Shown piece by piece: positions 44,227-53,573 of a DNA stretch of 64,000 nt. The notes beneath the pieces were generated by a model, which was given only the letters and a program-made list of their open reading frames with translations, ran no database searches and had not been told where the DNA came from. Both the position numbers and the translations under genes were made by a program. This stretch comes from Pseudonocardia broussonetiae (GTDB lineage: Bacteria; Actinomycetota; Actinomycetes; Mycobacteriales; Pseudonocardiaceae). How positions within the stretch are numbered: the first letter of the stretch is position 1; each line of letters begins with the position of its first letter. The stretch spans positions 5,773,501 to 5,837,500 of the forward strand of contig NZ_CP053564.1 of assembly GCF_013155125.1 (NCBI RefSeq). Direction: 5' to 3'.

Positions 44227-44956
44227 GCGCGGCTCGCGAACGCCGACGGTGTCGTGCCCGCCCAGCGCCGGAACGCGCGGGTGAACGTGCCGACCTCGCT
44301 GAACCCGCTCCGCGTCGCCGCGACGGCCACCGGTGTCCCCTCCAGCAGCAGCCCGCGCGCGAGCAGGAGGCGCTGCTCCCGGATGCAGCGCGCCGGCGAG
44401 GTGCCCTCGGCGGCGAAGAGCGACTGCAGCAGGCGCAGCGAGACGTGGTGCTCGCGGGCGAGCCGCTGGGGGGTGAGCGCGGGATCGGCGGCGTGCCGCA
44501 CGACGTGGTCGACGACCGTCTCGACGAGGCCGTCGTGCCCGGGGCCGTCGTGCCCGGCGCCGTCGACGGGCCGCGGGAGCCGGGGGGTCCGGTCCCGGAA
44601 GGACACAGGACGGTGCCGCGGCCGTTCGACAGCTCGATCGGCGCGGCCGACCAGGCGATCGGCAGCAGGGTGCCGTCCCGGCGGATGAACCACTCGTCGT
44701 CGGCCGCGGCCGCCTCCCCCGTCGACGCCGGCCGCAGCAGCGGGCACTGCGCCACGGGGTACTCCGAGCCGTCGGGACGGTGGTGGTGCACGGTCTCGTG
44801 GCCCTGCAGGCCGCGCAGGACACCGGGGTCCCGGTAGCCCAGCGCCGCGGCCGCGGCGTCGTTCGCGAACGCCACCACACCGTCGACGTCGAGGACCCAG
44901 ACGGGCAGCGGCACCCGGGCGAGGATCTGCACGGCGAGGTCGGCGGGCGGCGGCAT
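44091..44956 (-). pseudogene. Frameshifted PAS - AraC-type regulator
   Basis: Minus strand. From the ATG at 44956 a PAS domain is encoded (LARVPLPVWVLDVDGVVAFAND...WFIRRDGTLLPIAWSAAPIELSNGRGTV). Near 44605 the homologous reading moves to another frame: VSFRDRTPRLP, then an AraC-type HTH (LTPQRLAREHHVSLRLLQSLF, EGTPVAVAATRSGFSEVGTFTRAFRRWAG). Restoring one G to make CTGGTG would rejoin both parts. The HTH frame ends at 44091, inside the convergent sigma remnant. It is a recent pseudogene or a sequencing error. Confidence 0.8.
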
Positions 44957-45163
44957 CACGGTTCTCCGGCTCGACGGGGGGCTCGATGGCGGGGGCCCGG
45001 TGCGTGCAGCGTCGTCCACGCACGTGTCGGCGAGGTTGTGCGCGTGTTACCGCCGCCCCCGCCTGCGCGGAACGCCGCACCCGCCGCGCGGATCGCCCTG
45101 GCCCCGCCCGGCGCCGTGGGATGGGATGGCCGGACCGGATCCTCCCACCACCCTGGAGCCACC

Positions 45164-45529
45164 ATGGGCACGTACAACCCCGTGATGCAGAAGGCGACCC
45201 TCGCCGCGGTCGAGAGCGACGCGCACGGCCTGATCTCGAAGAGGACCGCCGAGCTCGACGGCGTCAGCGTCACCGAGGTGACGTTCGCCGTCGGGGCGCG
45301 CTGGTCCAGCGACCTCAAGGACCACGCCGGCACCGAGCTGTGCGAGCTGCCCCACGTCGCCTACGTCGGCGCCGGGACCCTGGGCGTGCGGATGGCCGAC
45401 GGCGCGACCGAGGAGTTCTCCGCCGGCGACGTCATGCTCCTGCCGCCCGGGCACGACGCCTGGGCCGTCGGCGAGCAGGACTGCCGCTTCCTCGAGTTCT
45501 CGAGGGGCAATGACTACTACTCCGCCTGA
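45164..45529 (+). CDS. Cupin-domain protein upstream of cyanase
   Basis: 121 residues, single cupin barrel: TFAVGARWSSDLKDHAGTELCELPHVAYVGAGTLGVRMADG and FSAGDVMLLPPGHDAWAVGEQDCRFLEFS. Metal ligands are partly conserved. CTGGAGCCACC precedes the ATG; earlier in-frame codons lie in the divergent spacer. The 3' end overlaps the cyanase gene by 20 bases, suggesting a joint role. Confidence 0.83.
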   Translation: MGTYNPVMQKATLAAVESDAHGLISKRTAELDGVSVTEVTFAVGARWSSDLKDHAGTELCELPHVAYVGAGTLGVRMADGATEEFSAGDVMLLPPGHDAWAVGEQDCRFLEFSRGNDYYSA

Positions 45530-45980
45530 GCCCGTGAGGTTCCTGGACAAGGCCGGGGCCGGTCGGATCGTCGACCGGCTTCGCATCCGGCGCGGCCTGA
45601 CGTGGGCCGAGGTCGCGCAGGCCGTCGGACGCGCCCCGGTGTGGACCGTGGCCGCGCTGCTCGGGAAGCACCCGGTCCCGGCCGAGGAGGCGCAGGCCGT
45701 CGGCGCGCTCCTCGGGCTCGACGACGAGGTCGTCGAGGCCCTGCAGCTCCAGCCCACCCGCACCCCCGACCCCGAGACGGCGTCGGACCCCACCGTCTAC
45801 CGGTTCCACGAGGCGCTCGACGTCTACGGCGCCGCAATCAAGGCGCTGATCCACGAGGAGTTCGGCGACGGGATCATGAGCGCCATCAACTTCCACCTGA
45901 CGGTCGCCCGCCGGCCCGACCCCGACGGCGACAGGGTGGTCGTCACGTTCGACGGGAAGTTCCTGCCGTACCAGTGGTGA
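45510..45980 (+). CDS. cynS: Cyanate hydratase (cyanase)
   Basis: 156 residues, normal length. Converts cyanate and bicarbonate to ammonia and CO2 in a decamer. N-terminal HTH-like helices (GLTWAEVAQAVGRAPVWTVAALLGKHPVPAEEA) and the C-terminal catalytic domain with R98, E101 (YRFHEALDVYG) and S124 (GIMSAINFHL), matching the E. coli Arg, Glu and Ser triad by position. It detoxifies cyanate or provides nitrogen; the neighbouring amine oxidase also releases ammonia. Confidence 0.95.
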   Translation: MTTTPPEPVRFLDKAGAGRIVDRLRIRRGLTWAEVAQAVGRAPVWTVAALLGKHPVPAEEAQAVGALLGLDDEVVEALQLQPTRTPDPETASDPTVYRFHEALDVYGAAIKALIHEEFGDGIMSAINFHLTVARRPDPDGDRVVVTFDGKFLPYQW

Positions 45981-46136
45981 GGGCCTCGCGCGGCCCTCCC
46001 ACATCCGTGATCAGCGGGAACGCACCGAACGAGAATCCCCCTCGCCAGGTGGCGCCCGAATGAGAACGGCCGTTGCCGGGCCGGCGCGAGGCCGCCACGG
46101 TGTCCGCAGTCACCCACGGACATCACTGGAGCGCGT

Positions 46137-47561
46137 ATGAGCGTCACGGATCCGGAACCACCACGCACCCTCACCGGCAGGCTCGGGGTGGGGTCGATCG
46201 TGTTCATGGTGGTCGCCGCCGCGGCGCCGCTGACCGTCATCGCGGGCACGGTCCCGCTGGGGCTGGCCGCCGGCAACGGCGCCGCCTTCCCCACCACCTT
46301 CGCCCTCTGCTGCGGGATCCTGCTGCTGTTCGCGGTCGGGTTCTGCGCGATGAGCCGGCACGTGCCGGACGCGGGCGCGTTCTACGCCTACGTGCAGCGC
46401 GGGCTCGGGCACCCGCTCGGGCTCGGCTCGGCGTTCCTCGCGCTGGTCACCTACGCGGCCGTGCAGCTCGCGGTGTACGGCTACATCGGCGCGGTGATCG
46501 ACGCCCTGGTCCAGAACTGGGGCGGACCGGTCGTGCCGTGGTGGATCTGGTCGCTCCTCGTGGTCGCCGTCGTCGGCCTCCTCGGGTTCCGCAACATCGA
46601 GCTGTCCGGCAAGGTGCTCGGCGCCCTGCTGATCGCCGAGGTGGCGATCGTGCTGGTGTTCGACGCGGTCGTGGTCGGCCGGGGCGAGCAGTTCTCGACC
46701 GCGTTCGTCTCGCCCCCGCAGGTCGTCTCGGGCTCGCTCGGGATCGCCATCATGTTCGCGATCGCCTCGTTCATCGGGTTCGAGGCGACCGCGGTGTTCC
46801 GCGACGAGGCCGTCGACCCGGAGCGGACCATCCCGCGCGCGACCTACACCGCGCTGCTGCTGATCGGCGTGTTCTACACGCTGTCCAGCTGGGCCGTCGT
46901 GTCCGCGTGGGGCGACGCCGCCGCCGTCGAGGCCGCCGCGGCCGACCCGGGCGGCATGATCGTCACGACGATCACGAACGTCCTCGGGCCGGTCGGCGGC
47001 GACGTCGCCCAGGTCCTGCTCATGACCAGCCTGTTCGCCGCGGCGCTGGCCTTCCACAACGTGCTGGCCCGCTACTACTTCGCCCTCGGCAACTCCGGGG
47101 CGCTGCACTCCGCCGTGGGCCGCAGCCACCCCCGGCACCGGTCCCCGCACGTCGCGTCGCTGACCCAGAGCACCGTCGCCGCGGCCTTCCTCGTCGTCTT
47201 CGCGATCGCCGGGCTCGACCCGGTCGCGCAGGTCTTCGCCTGGATGGCCGGCACCTCGACCGTCGGCGTGCTCGCCCTGATGACGCTGACCTGCGCCGCG
47301 GTCATCGTCTTCTTCCGCCGCACCCGCGTCGACTCCCGCGTGTGGCACACCGTGGCCGCCCCCGCCCTCGGCCTGGTCGGCCTGCTGGCCTGCCTGGTCC
47401 TCACCGTCTCGAACTTCCCCACCCTGATCGGCGGCTCCGGGCTGCTGGCCTCCGTGATCTTCGCGGTCCTGGTGCTGTCCGTCGTCTTCGGCGTCGTCTG
47501 GTCCCGCGTGCGCCCGGCCTCCGATCCGTCCATCCCCTCCCTCGCCGCCGACGCGGCCTGA
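46137..47561 (+). CDS. APC-family amino acid/amine permease
   Basis: 474 residues with twelve membrane helices. The first helix region GSIVFMVVAAAAPLTVIAGTVPLGLAAGNG and the later FIGFEATAVFRDEAVDPERTIPRATY are classic APC signatures. It is 14 bases upstream of the copper amine oxidase gene, so the likely substrate is a primary amine such as phenethylamine, tyramine or a similar compound, imported for oxidation; this is inference from context. Confidence 0.9.
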   Translation: MSVTDPEPPRTLTGRLGVGSIVFMVVAAAAPLTVIAGTVPLGLAAGNGAAFPTTFALCCGILLLFAVGFCAMSRHVPDAGAFYAYVQRGLGHPLGLGSAFLALVTYAAVQLAVYGYIGAVIDALVQNWGGPVVPWWIWSLLVVAVVGLLGFRNIELSGKVLGALLIAEVAIVLVFDAVVVGRGEQFSTAFVSPPQVVSGSLGIAIMFAIASFIGFEATAVFRDEAVDPERTIPRATYTALLLIGVFYTLSSWAVVSAWGDAAAVEAAAADPGGMIVTTITNVLGPVGGDVAQVLLMTSLFAAALAFHNVLARYYFALGNSGALHSAVGRSHPRHRSPHVASLTQSTVAAAFLVVFAIAGLDPVAQVFAWMAGTSTVGVLALMTLTCAAVIVFFRRTRVDSRVWHTVAAPALGLVGLLACLVLTVSNFPTLIGGSGLLASVIFAVLVLSVVFGVVWSRVRPASDPSIPSLAADAA

Positions 47562-47575
47562 AAGGAGAACCACCC

Positions 47576-49510
47576 ATGACCACACTCGAGAACCGCACCC
47601 ACGCGCTCGCGATGACGAGCGAGGCCGAGGTCACCACCGTCCGCGAGGTCCTGCTCGACTCCGGGCTGCTCGGCGAGAACGTCCGCTACACCTTCTTCGC
47701 GCCCGAGGAGCCCGCCAAGGACGAGGTGCTCGCCGGCGGCGGCGCCGACCGCCGCTTCCGCGTCGTCCTGCTCGACATCGCCACCGGCACCTCCTGGGAC
47801 GTCGTGGTCTCCACCGACTCCCGCTCCGTGGTCACCCAGCGCCGGATCGACCCGGTCACCGAGGGCCAGCCGCCCATCATCGACACCGAGTTCGAGTTCA
47901 TCGAGGACGTCCTCAACAGTTCGCCCGAGTGGCTCGCGGCCCTCGAGCGCCGCGGCATCGACCCCACCACCGTGCGCGCGGTCCCGCTGTCCGCCGGCGC
48001 GTTCACCGACTACCCCGAGACCCCCGGCCGCCGGGTCGTGCGCGCGTTCGGGTTCCGCCAGGACCACGAGAAGGACCACCCGTGGGCGCACCCGATCGAC
48101 GGGATGGTCGCCTACGTCGACCTCACCGGCCGCCGGGTCGACCGCGTCGTCGACGAGGCCGTCCACGAGGTGCCCGCCACCAGCGGCAACTTCGACGACC
48201 CGCAGGTCCAGGGCGCGCCGCTGGACCTCAAGCCCATCGAGATCACCCAGCCCGAGGGCCGCAGCTTCACCGTCGAGGACGGCCGCGTGCGCTGGGGCAA
48301 CTGGGACCTGCGCATCGGCTTCAACGAGCGCGAGGGCCTGACCCTGCACCAGATCAGCTTCGACGGCCGCCCGATCTGCTACCGCGCCTCGGTCGCCGAG
48401 ATGGTCGTCCCCTACGCCGACCCGTCGCCGGTCCGGTTCTGGCAGAACTACTTCGACTGCGGCGAGTACATGTTCGCCCGCTACGCCGACTCCCTGCAGC
48501 TGGGCTGCGACTGCCTGGGCGACATCCTCTACACCGACGCCGTCATCGCCGACGACCTCGGCAACCCCCGCACCATCGAGAACGCGATCTGCATGCACGA
48601 GGAGGACTACGGCGTCCTCTGGAAGCACTCCGACATGTTCACCGGCGCCCGTGAGACCCGCCGCCAGCGCCGCCTGGTGATCAGCTTCTTCACCCCGATC
48701 GGCAACTACGACTACGGCTTCTACTGGTACCTCTACCTCGACGGCACCATCGAGCTCGAGTGCAAGGCCACCGGCATCGTGTTCACCTCCGGAACCCCCG
48801 GCGAGTACGCGACCGAGATCGCCCCGGGCCTGGGCGCCCCGTTCCACCAGCACCTGTTCTCCGCCCGCCTCGACATGACCGTCGACGGCACGGCGAACGC
48901 GGTGGAGGAGGTCGAGGCCGCCCGCGTCCCGATGGGCGAGGGCAACCCCTACGGCAACGCGTTCCGCCGCAAGGTCACGCGCCTGAGCCGTGAGTCCGAT
49001 GCCCAGCGCGACGCCAACGCCTCCACCGGCCGCGTCTGGCACATCGTCAACACCGAGAAGACCAACGCGCTGGGCCAGCCCGTCGGCTACGCCCTGCACC
49101 CGCTGGGTCAGCCGACCCTGCTCGCCGACGAGGCGTCGAGCATCCACTCGCGCGCCACGTTCGCCACGAAGGCGCTGTGGGTCACCGGGTACGACAAGGA
49201 CGAGCGCTACCCGGCCGGGGACTTCGTGAACCAGAACCCGGGCGGCGCCGGCCTCCCGGCGTGGGTGCAGGCCGACCGGCCCGTCGACGGCGAGGACATC
49301 GTCGTCTGGCACACCTTCGGGCTCACGCACTTCCCGCGCCCGGAGGACTGGCCGATCATGCCCGTCGACTACACCGGCTTCGTGCTCAAGCCCTCGGGGT
49401 TCTTCGACCGCAACCCGGCGCTGAACGTCCCGGCGTCCTCCGGCGGGCACTGCCACACCGAGGGCGACGTCCACGGTCCCGGCAAGGACCGCCGGCCCGA
49501 GGACGGCTGA
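47576..49510 (+). CDS. Copper-containing primary amine oxidase
   Basis: 644 residues, typical of bacterial copper amine oxidases. Oxidises a primary amine to aldehyde, ammonia and H2O2. The topaquinone precursor is Y378 (GNYDYG), the general base D294 (NYFDCGEY, 84 residues earlier as in Arthrobacter enzyme), and copper ligands H424, H426 (HQHLF) and H585 (THFPRPEDW). No signal peptide, so cytoplasmic like the Arthrobacter type. AAAGGAGAACCACCC precedes the ATG. Cotranscribed with the permease. Confidence 0.96.
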   Translation: MTTLENRTHALAMTSEAEVTTVREVLLDSGLLGENVRYTFFAPEEPAKDEVLAGGGADRRFRVVLLDIATGTSWDVVVSTDSRSVVTQRRIDPVTEGQPPIIDTEFEFIEDVLNSSPEWLAALERRGIDPTTVRAVPLSAGAFTDYPETPGRRVVRAFGFRQDHEKDHPWAHPIDGMVAYVDLTGRRVDRVVDEAVHEVPATSGNFDDPQVQGAPLDLKPIEITQPEGRSFTVEDGRVRWGNWDLRIGFNEREGLTLHQISFDGRPICYRASVAEMVVPYADPSPVRFWQNYFDCGEYMFARYADSLQLGCDCLGDILYTDAVIADDLGNPRTIENAICMHEEDYGVLWKHSDMFTGARETRRQRRLVISFFTPIGNYDYGFYWYLYLDGTIELECKATGIVFTSGTPGEYATEIAPGLGAPFHQHLFSARLDMTVDGTANAVEEVEAARVPMGEGNPYGNAFRRKVTRLSRESDAQRDANASTGRVWHIVNTEKTNALGQPVGYALHPLGQPTLLADEASSIHSRATFATKALWVTGYDKDERYPAGDFVNQNPGGAGLPAWVQADRPVDGEDIVVWHTFGLTHFPRPEDWPIMPVDYTGFVLKPSGFFDRNPALNVPASSGGHCHTEGDVHGPGKDRRPEDG

Positions 49511-49513
49511 GCC

Positions 49514-49990
49514 GTGCACCACGCGGGCGCGGGCCTCTGGGAGGCCGTCCTCGGCGCGGCGTGCCTCGCCGCCGCCGTGGTCTTCCTGGCCCGCGCCCGC
49601 CGGGCCCCGGCGCACCGCTCCACCGCGCTGGGGCACGGCGTCATGGCGGTCGCCATGGGCGCCATGGCGGCGGGCGGGCACGGGATCTCCGCCGTGCTCG
49701 CCGCCGTCTCCTGCCTGTTCGCCCTGGCCGGTCGCGGCCGGGGCGAGAGCAGCGCCGCCGAGACCCTGCACAGCTGCGCGGCCGGCGCGGCGATGGTGCT
49801 CATGCCGCTGCTCCCGCGCGAGCACGGCGGGCTCGCCGTCGGCGTGCTCTGCCTGGCCCTGACCGGCTACTTCGCGGTCCGGACCGGCACCTGGTGGCAC
49901 TCCCTCACGAGCTCCCGCTCCCGTTCCGAGCCCGCCGCCCACCTCGTCATGGGAGCGGCCATGGCGACGACCTTCCTCACCCTGGTGTGA
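49514..49990 (+). CDS. DUF5134 family membrane protein
   Basis: 158 residues, five membrane helices with His and Met residues in or near them (GHGVMAVAMGAMAAGGHG, AAHLVMGAAMATTFL). This is the DUF5134 pattern; His/Met-rich membrane proteins are often linked to copper, and the gene starts 3 bases after the copper amine oxidase. A role in supplying copper to the oxidase is an attractive but unproven inference. GTG start. Confidence 0.8.
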   Translation: MHHAGAGLWEAVLGAACLAAAVVFLARARRAPAHRSTALGHGVMAVAMGAMAAGGHGISAVLAAVSCLFALAGRGRGESSAAETLHSCAAGAAMVLMPLLPREHGGLAVGVLCLALTGYFAVRTGTWWHSLTSSRSRSEPAAHLVMGAAMATTFLTLV

Positions 49991-49994
49991 CCGG

Positions 49995-51458
49995 TCAGGA
50001 GCCGTTCGACGGGCGGCGCCACGGCCCGGTGATGGCGAAGACGTGGCCGGGTGACTGGATCGCGGCGAACAGGATCGCGCCGTCCTCGCTGAAGGTCGGG
50101 CCCGCGAACTCGTTGTCGTTGAGGTCGTTGCGGGCCAGGGCGTAGGACTGCCCCTGGTCGGTGACCCCGACGAGGTGCTGCACCCCTTCGCCGTCCTCGG
50201 CGAGGATGACCCCGCCGTAGGGGGACACGGTGATGTTGTCGGGGCCGTCGAAGTTCGTCCCGTCCTGCTCGGGGGCCGGGTTGACCCCGAAGATCGTCTG
50301 CAGCGTGATGCTCTCGGTCCGCGGCTCGTAGAACCAGACCTGGCCGTCGTGCGGGTTGACGCTGCCGTCCTCGGTCCGGGCGTAGCTCGCCACGATGTAG
50401 GCGCCGCCGTCGCCCCACCACGCGCCCTCGAACTTGCGGCTGCGGGTCACCCGGTCCTCGGGGAGCTGGACCCGCGTGGGGACCGTGCCGGCGAGCCGGT
50501 CGGGGACGTCGTACCACTCCACCTGGTACCGGGTGCCCGGGCGGGTGGCTTCGGACAGGTCGCGGACGTGCTGGCTGCCGCGCAGGCAGCGCATGGCCTG
50601 CAGCGCGCCGGCCGTGCTCCCGCCGGTGGCCTCCGCGAGCGCCTTGAGCTCCCACTTCTCGCCGGAGAACCCCGCCGGCGGGACCCAGCGGTAGAGCAGC
50701 CCGTTGGGCCCGGACGCGTCCTCGGTGAGGTAGACGACCGACGAGTCGGGGTCGACCGCGACGGCCTCGTGGGCGAAGCGGCCCAGGAACGTCAGCGGGA
50801 CCGGGCTGTTGCCGGGGTTCTCCTCCGCGACCGGGCTGACCTCGAACACGAAGCCGTGGTCCTTGGTGAGCGCGCCCCCGGCCCGGGCCTCGGTCTCCTC
50901 GCAGGTGAGCCAGGTGCCCCAGGGCGTCACGCCGCCGGCGCAGTTGTTGTGCGTGCCGGCGACGCTGACGTACTCGCCCACGCGCTCCCCGTCCGCGTCG
51001 ACCTCGATGTTCGTGGTGCCGCCGCCGGCGCCGGGGTCGTAGGTGAGCCCGTCGCGCGCCGGCACCCGGAACGGCTCGTTGCCGCCGATCTCGTGGTTGT
51101 TGACCAGGGTGAAGCCCCCACCGGTCGCGAAGCAGGCCGTGCCGTCCATGTCGCTGGGCGTGGGCTCGCCGCCGTCGGACAGCGTGGTCACACCGGCCTG
51201 GGCGACGATGCGGTAGGAGAAGCCCTCGGGCAGGGCCAGCGTCGCCGCCGGGTCGGCGACCAGCGGGCCGTACCCGGCCGCGACACGGGTGGGAGCGCCG
51301 TGGGCCGCGGTGCCGGCGACGGCGTCGATGCTGCCGGCGAAGGCGATCCCCAGGCCGCCTGCGGTCGCGGCGCGCAGCAGCGCGCGGCGGTTCACCCCCG
51401 CCGGTCGCGGTGCGGTGTCGTCGTCGTGCGGGTGCGGAACGTCGTGCAACGAGCTCAT
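49995..51458 (-). CDS. PhoX-family (DUF839) protein with Tat signal
   Basis: 487 residues from the ATG at 51458, which has AAGAGGGA upstream. A twin-arginine signal (NRRALLRAATAGGLGIAF) exports it folded. The body is a beta-propeller with PhoX/DUF839 signatures: DMDGTACF, LVNNHEIGGNEPF, GTHNNCAGGVTPWGTWLTCEE, GRFAHEAVAVDP and FDGPDNITVSPYGGVILAEDGEG. PhoX enzymes are calcium/iron phosphatases, but many actinobacterial members are uncharacterised. Convergent with DUF5134 gene. Confidence 0.88.
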   Translation of the reverse strand: MSSLHDVPHPHDDDTAPRPAGVNRRALLRAATAGGLGIAFAGSIDAVAGTAAHGAPTRVAAGYGPLVADPAATLALPEGFSYRIVAQAGVTTLSDGGEPTPSDMDGTACFATGGGFTLVNNHEIGGNEPFRVPARDGLTYDPGAGGGTTNIEVDADGERVGEYVSVAGTHNNCAGGVTPWGTWLTCEETEARAGGALTKDHGFVFEVSPVAEENPGNSPVPLTFLGRFAHEAVAVDPDSSVVYLTEDASGPNGLLYRWVPPAGFSGEKWELKALAEATGGSTAGALQAMRCLRGSQHVRDLSEATRPGTRYQVEWYDVPDRLAGTVPTRVQLPEDRVTRSRKFEGAWWGDGGAYIVASYARTEDGSVNPHDGQVWFYEPRTESITLQTIFGVNPAPEQDGTNFDGPDNITVSPYGGVILAEDGEGVQHLVGVTDQGQSYALARNDLNDNEFAGPTFSEDGAILFAAIQSPGHVFAITGPWRRPSNGS

Positions 51459-51565
51459 CGTGTCCCTCTTCCGGGTGGTGGTGACCCCCCGACCCCATAC
51501 CCCGACGACGAACGAGCGGTGGCCTCCGGATGAACCTCTGCCCGCCATCGCGCTACCGGGGCACC

Positions 51566-52030
51566 TCAGCCCGGCGCCGCTCCGTCCGCCGGGCGCAGCG
51601 AGGGCACGGCGACGACGATCCCCTCCTGCGTCGAGCGGGAGATCACCACGACCGCGGGGTCGTCGGGGTCGGGGTTGACCTCGCGGTGCGGCAGCCAGGG
51701 CGGGACGAACACGTGGTCGCCGGGACCGGTGCGGACCACGACCTCGTCCGTGCCGTCGTGGAAGACGAACTCGGGACGCCCGGAGACGACGTAGATCGAC
51801 GTCTCGGCCTCGCCGTGGTGGTGGTCGCCCGAGCTCGTGGCCGGGGCGACGTGCGTCTCGCCCGTCCAGAGCACGGCCGACCCGACGGTCCGGCCGCTGA
51901 TCGCCTCGTAGCGCCGCATCCCGGGGGTCTGCGCGGTGTCCGCGGTCAGCTCGCCGGCGCGGACGTGGTGGATGCGCGCGGGCGGCGCGGGGGCCGTGCC
52001 CAGGTCGGGGTGGAAGCCCTGCGCGGTCAC
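51566..52030 (-). CDS. Cupin-domain protein, last gene of the monooxygenase/ABC operon
   Basis: 154 residues. Cupin motif 1 SSGDHHHGEAETSIYVVSGRPEFVF has three His and a Glu, and motif 2 PGDHVFVPPWLPHREVN the fourth ligand, so metal binding is likely. Could be a dioxygenase or sensor of the degraded substrate. GTG overlaps the hydrolase stop (GTGA). Confidence 0.83.
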   Translation of the reverse strand: MTAQGFHPDLGTAPAPPARIHHVRAGELTADTAQTPGMRRYEAISGRTVGSAVLWTGETHVAPATSSGDHHHGEAETSIYVVSGRPEFVFHDGTDEVVVRTGPGDHVFVPPWLPHREVNPDPDDPAVVVISRSTQEGIVVAVPSLRPADGAAPG

Positions 52031-52749
52031 CGGGTCACCCGTGCGATGAGCGGGAGGTCCGCGCCGAGCCGCAGCCGCTCCAGGAACAGCACCACCGACG
52101 CGGCGGCGGTGCGGTGCGTGGCGTCGTTGAGGGCGTCGTGCCGTCCCCCGGTGACCGCGACCAGCTCGGCCAGCGGCACCCGGGCGTACCAGGCCCGGGC
52201 GGCGTCGAGCGGGGCGACGGCGTCGGCGGCGCCGTGCAGTCCCAGCACGGGGACGCCGATCCGGGCGGGGTCGGCGCGCTCGAGCCAGCCGTCGGGCACC
52301 GGCTCGGCCAGCGCGCCGGCGCGCACGCCGTCGGGTGCGGCGATCCGGGCCGCGTGCGTCGGGCAGGCCGTGCGTGCGGCGACCTCGCCGTCCGGCTCCG
52401 GCGCGCCGGGGGGTCCGGCGGGGAGCCCGGCCAGCACCAGCGCGTCGGCCGGGACCCGGCCGTCCGCCACGAGCGCGGCGGCGAGCAGCGCGCCGGTGTC
52501 CGAGCCGACGAGCACGTGCGGGCCCGGGGCCCCGTCGAGCGCGGCCGCCACCAGCGACGCCGCTCTCCCGGCGTCGGCGACCGGGTCGGCGACGGCGGTC
52601 ACCCGGTACCCGTCGACGGCGATCCGCCGTCCGAACCGCTCGTAGATCCCGGGGTGCTCGCCCCGCCCGGGCAGGACGACCAGCGTGCCCCGCGGGGCGA
52701 CCTCCGGCGGACCGGTCCAGGTGAGCGTGTCCGCTGCGGCCACGGTCAT
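52027..52749 (-). CDS. Alpha/beta hydrolase of the monooxygenase/ABC operon
   Basis: 240 residues. VVLPGRGEHPGIYERFGRRIAVDGYRV opens the fold; the nucleophile elbow is GSDTGA, with Asp in place of Ser, as in haloalkane-dehalogenase-like enzymes; ADAVAPLDAARAWYARVP and the late GGRHDALNDATHR supply further acid and His. The Asp nucleophile suggests hydrolysis other than simple esters, but a Ser elsewhere cannot be excluded. ATG overlaps the ATPase stop (ATGA). Confidence 0.8.
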   Translation of the reverse strand: MTVAAADTLTWTGPPEVAPRGTLVVLPGRGEHPGIYERFGRRIAVDGYRVTAVADPVADAGRAASLVAAALDGAPGPHVLVGSDTGALLAAALVADGRVPADALVLAGLPAGPPGAPEPDGEVAARTACPTHAARIAAPDGVRAGALAEPVPDGWLERADPARIGVPVLGLHGAADAVAPLDAARAWYARVPLAELVAVTGGRHDALNDATHRTAAASVVLFLERLRLGADLPLIARVTR

Positions 52750-53573
52750 GCGATCTCCTCCAGTTCCGCGCGCAGCTCCGCGCGCTCGGTACGGCTCAGC
52801 GAGTGCCCGTCGACCGTCGGCGCGGAGCCGACCAGCAGCCGGGTGTAGGGGTGCTCCGGAGCGGTGACGACGCGCCGCGTCGGCCCGGACTCGACGATCC
52901 GGCCGCGGTGCAGCACCGCGACCCGGTCGGTGGTGCCGGCGACCGACCCCAGGTCGTGGGAGACGAACAGCATCCCGGGGCCGCCGTCCTCCCGCAGGCG
53001 CAGCAGCAGCTCCAGCACCTGCACGCGCCCGGCCGCGTCGAGCGCGCTCACCGGCTCGTCGGCGAGCAGCAGCCGCGGCGCGAGCACCATCGCGCGGGCG
53101 ATGGCGGCCCGCTGGCGCTGCCCCCCGGAGACCTCGCCGGGCCGGCGCGCGGCCAGCGCGGGGTCGAGCCCGACCCGCTCCAGCGCGGCGGCGACGCGCT
53201 CCGCGGTCTCGGCGGCCGGCGTGCCGCGGATCTCCAGCCCCTCCCCGACCGAGCGCCCGAGCGGCAGGTCGGGGTCGAGGCTGCGCAGCGGGTCCTGGAA
53301 CACGTACTGCACTGCGCCGGCGTGCCGGAACGCGCGCAGCCTCCGCCCGCGCAGCGCGGGCACGTCGACCCCGTCGACGGTGACCGTCCCCCGGTCCGGG
53401 CGGTGCAGGCCCAGGACGGTGCGCGCGATCGTCGTCTTGCCCGACCCGGTCTCCCCGATCAGCCCGACGACCTCGCCGTCGGCCACGTCCAGGTTGACAC
53501 CGTGCAGCACCTCGCGACGGCCCCGGCCGCGCCCGAGCGACACCGCCAGGTCGCGGATCTCCAGCAGGGTCAT
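52746..53573 (-). CDS. Peptide/nickel-type ABC transporter ATP-binding protein (DppF-like)
   Basis: 275 residues. Walker A GETGSGKTTIARTVLGL, Q-loop VFQDPLRSLDPDLP, signature VSGGQRQRAAIARAM, Walker B LLLADEPVSALD and the C-terminal oligopeptide-transporter motif PEHPYTRLLVGS. It is the second ATPase of the importer. ATG overlaps the stop of the first ATPase (ATGA). Confidence 0.92.
   Translation of the reverse strand: MTLLEIRDLAVSLGRGRGRREVLHGVNLDVADGEVVGLIGETGSGKTTIARTVLGLHRPDRGTVTVDGVDVPALRGRRLRAFRHAGAVQYVFQDPLRSLDPDLPLGRSVGEGLEIRGTPAAETAERVAAALERVGLDPALAARRPGEVSGGQRQRAAIARAMVLAPRLLLADEPVSALDAAGRVQVLELLLRLREDGGPGMLFVSHDLGSVAGTTDRVAVLHRGRIVESGPTRRVVTAPEHPYTRLLVGSAPTVDGHSLSRTERAELRAELEEIA

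Noticed and set aside
44531..44570. Direct repeat GTCGTGCCCGG as cause of the AraC frameshift
   Set aside because: The reading frame has already shifted by 44605, before this repeat in the gene's direction; the repeat leaves the HTH frame intact.
47075..49942. 955-residue antisense frame opposite the amine oxidase
   Set aside because: Shadow of the oxidase reading frame; catalytic residues and copper ligands are on the plus strand.
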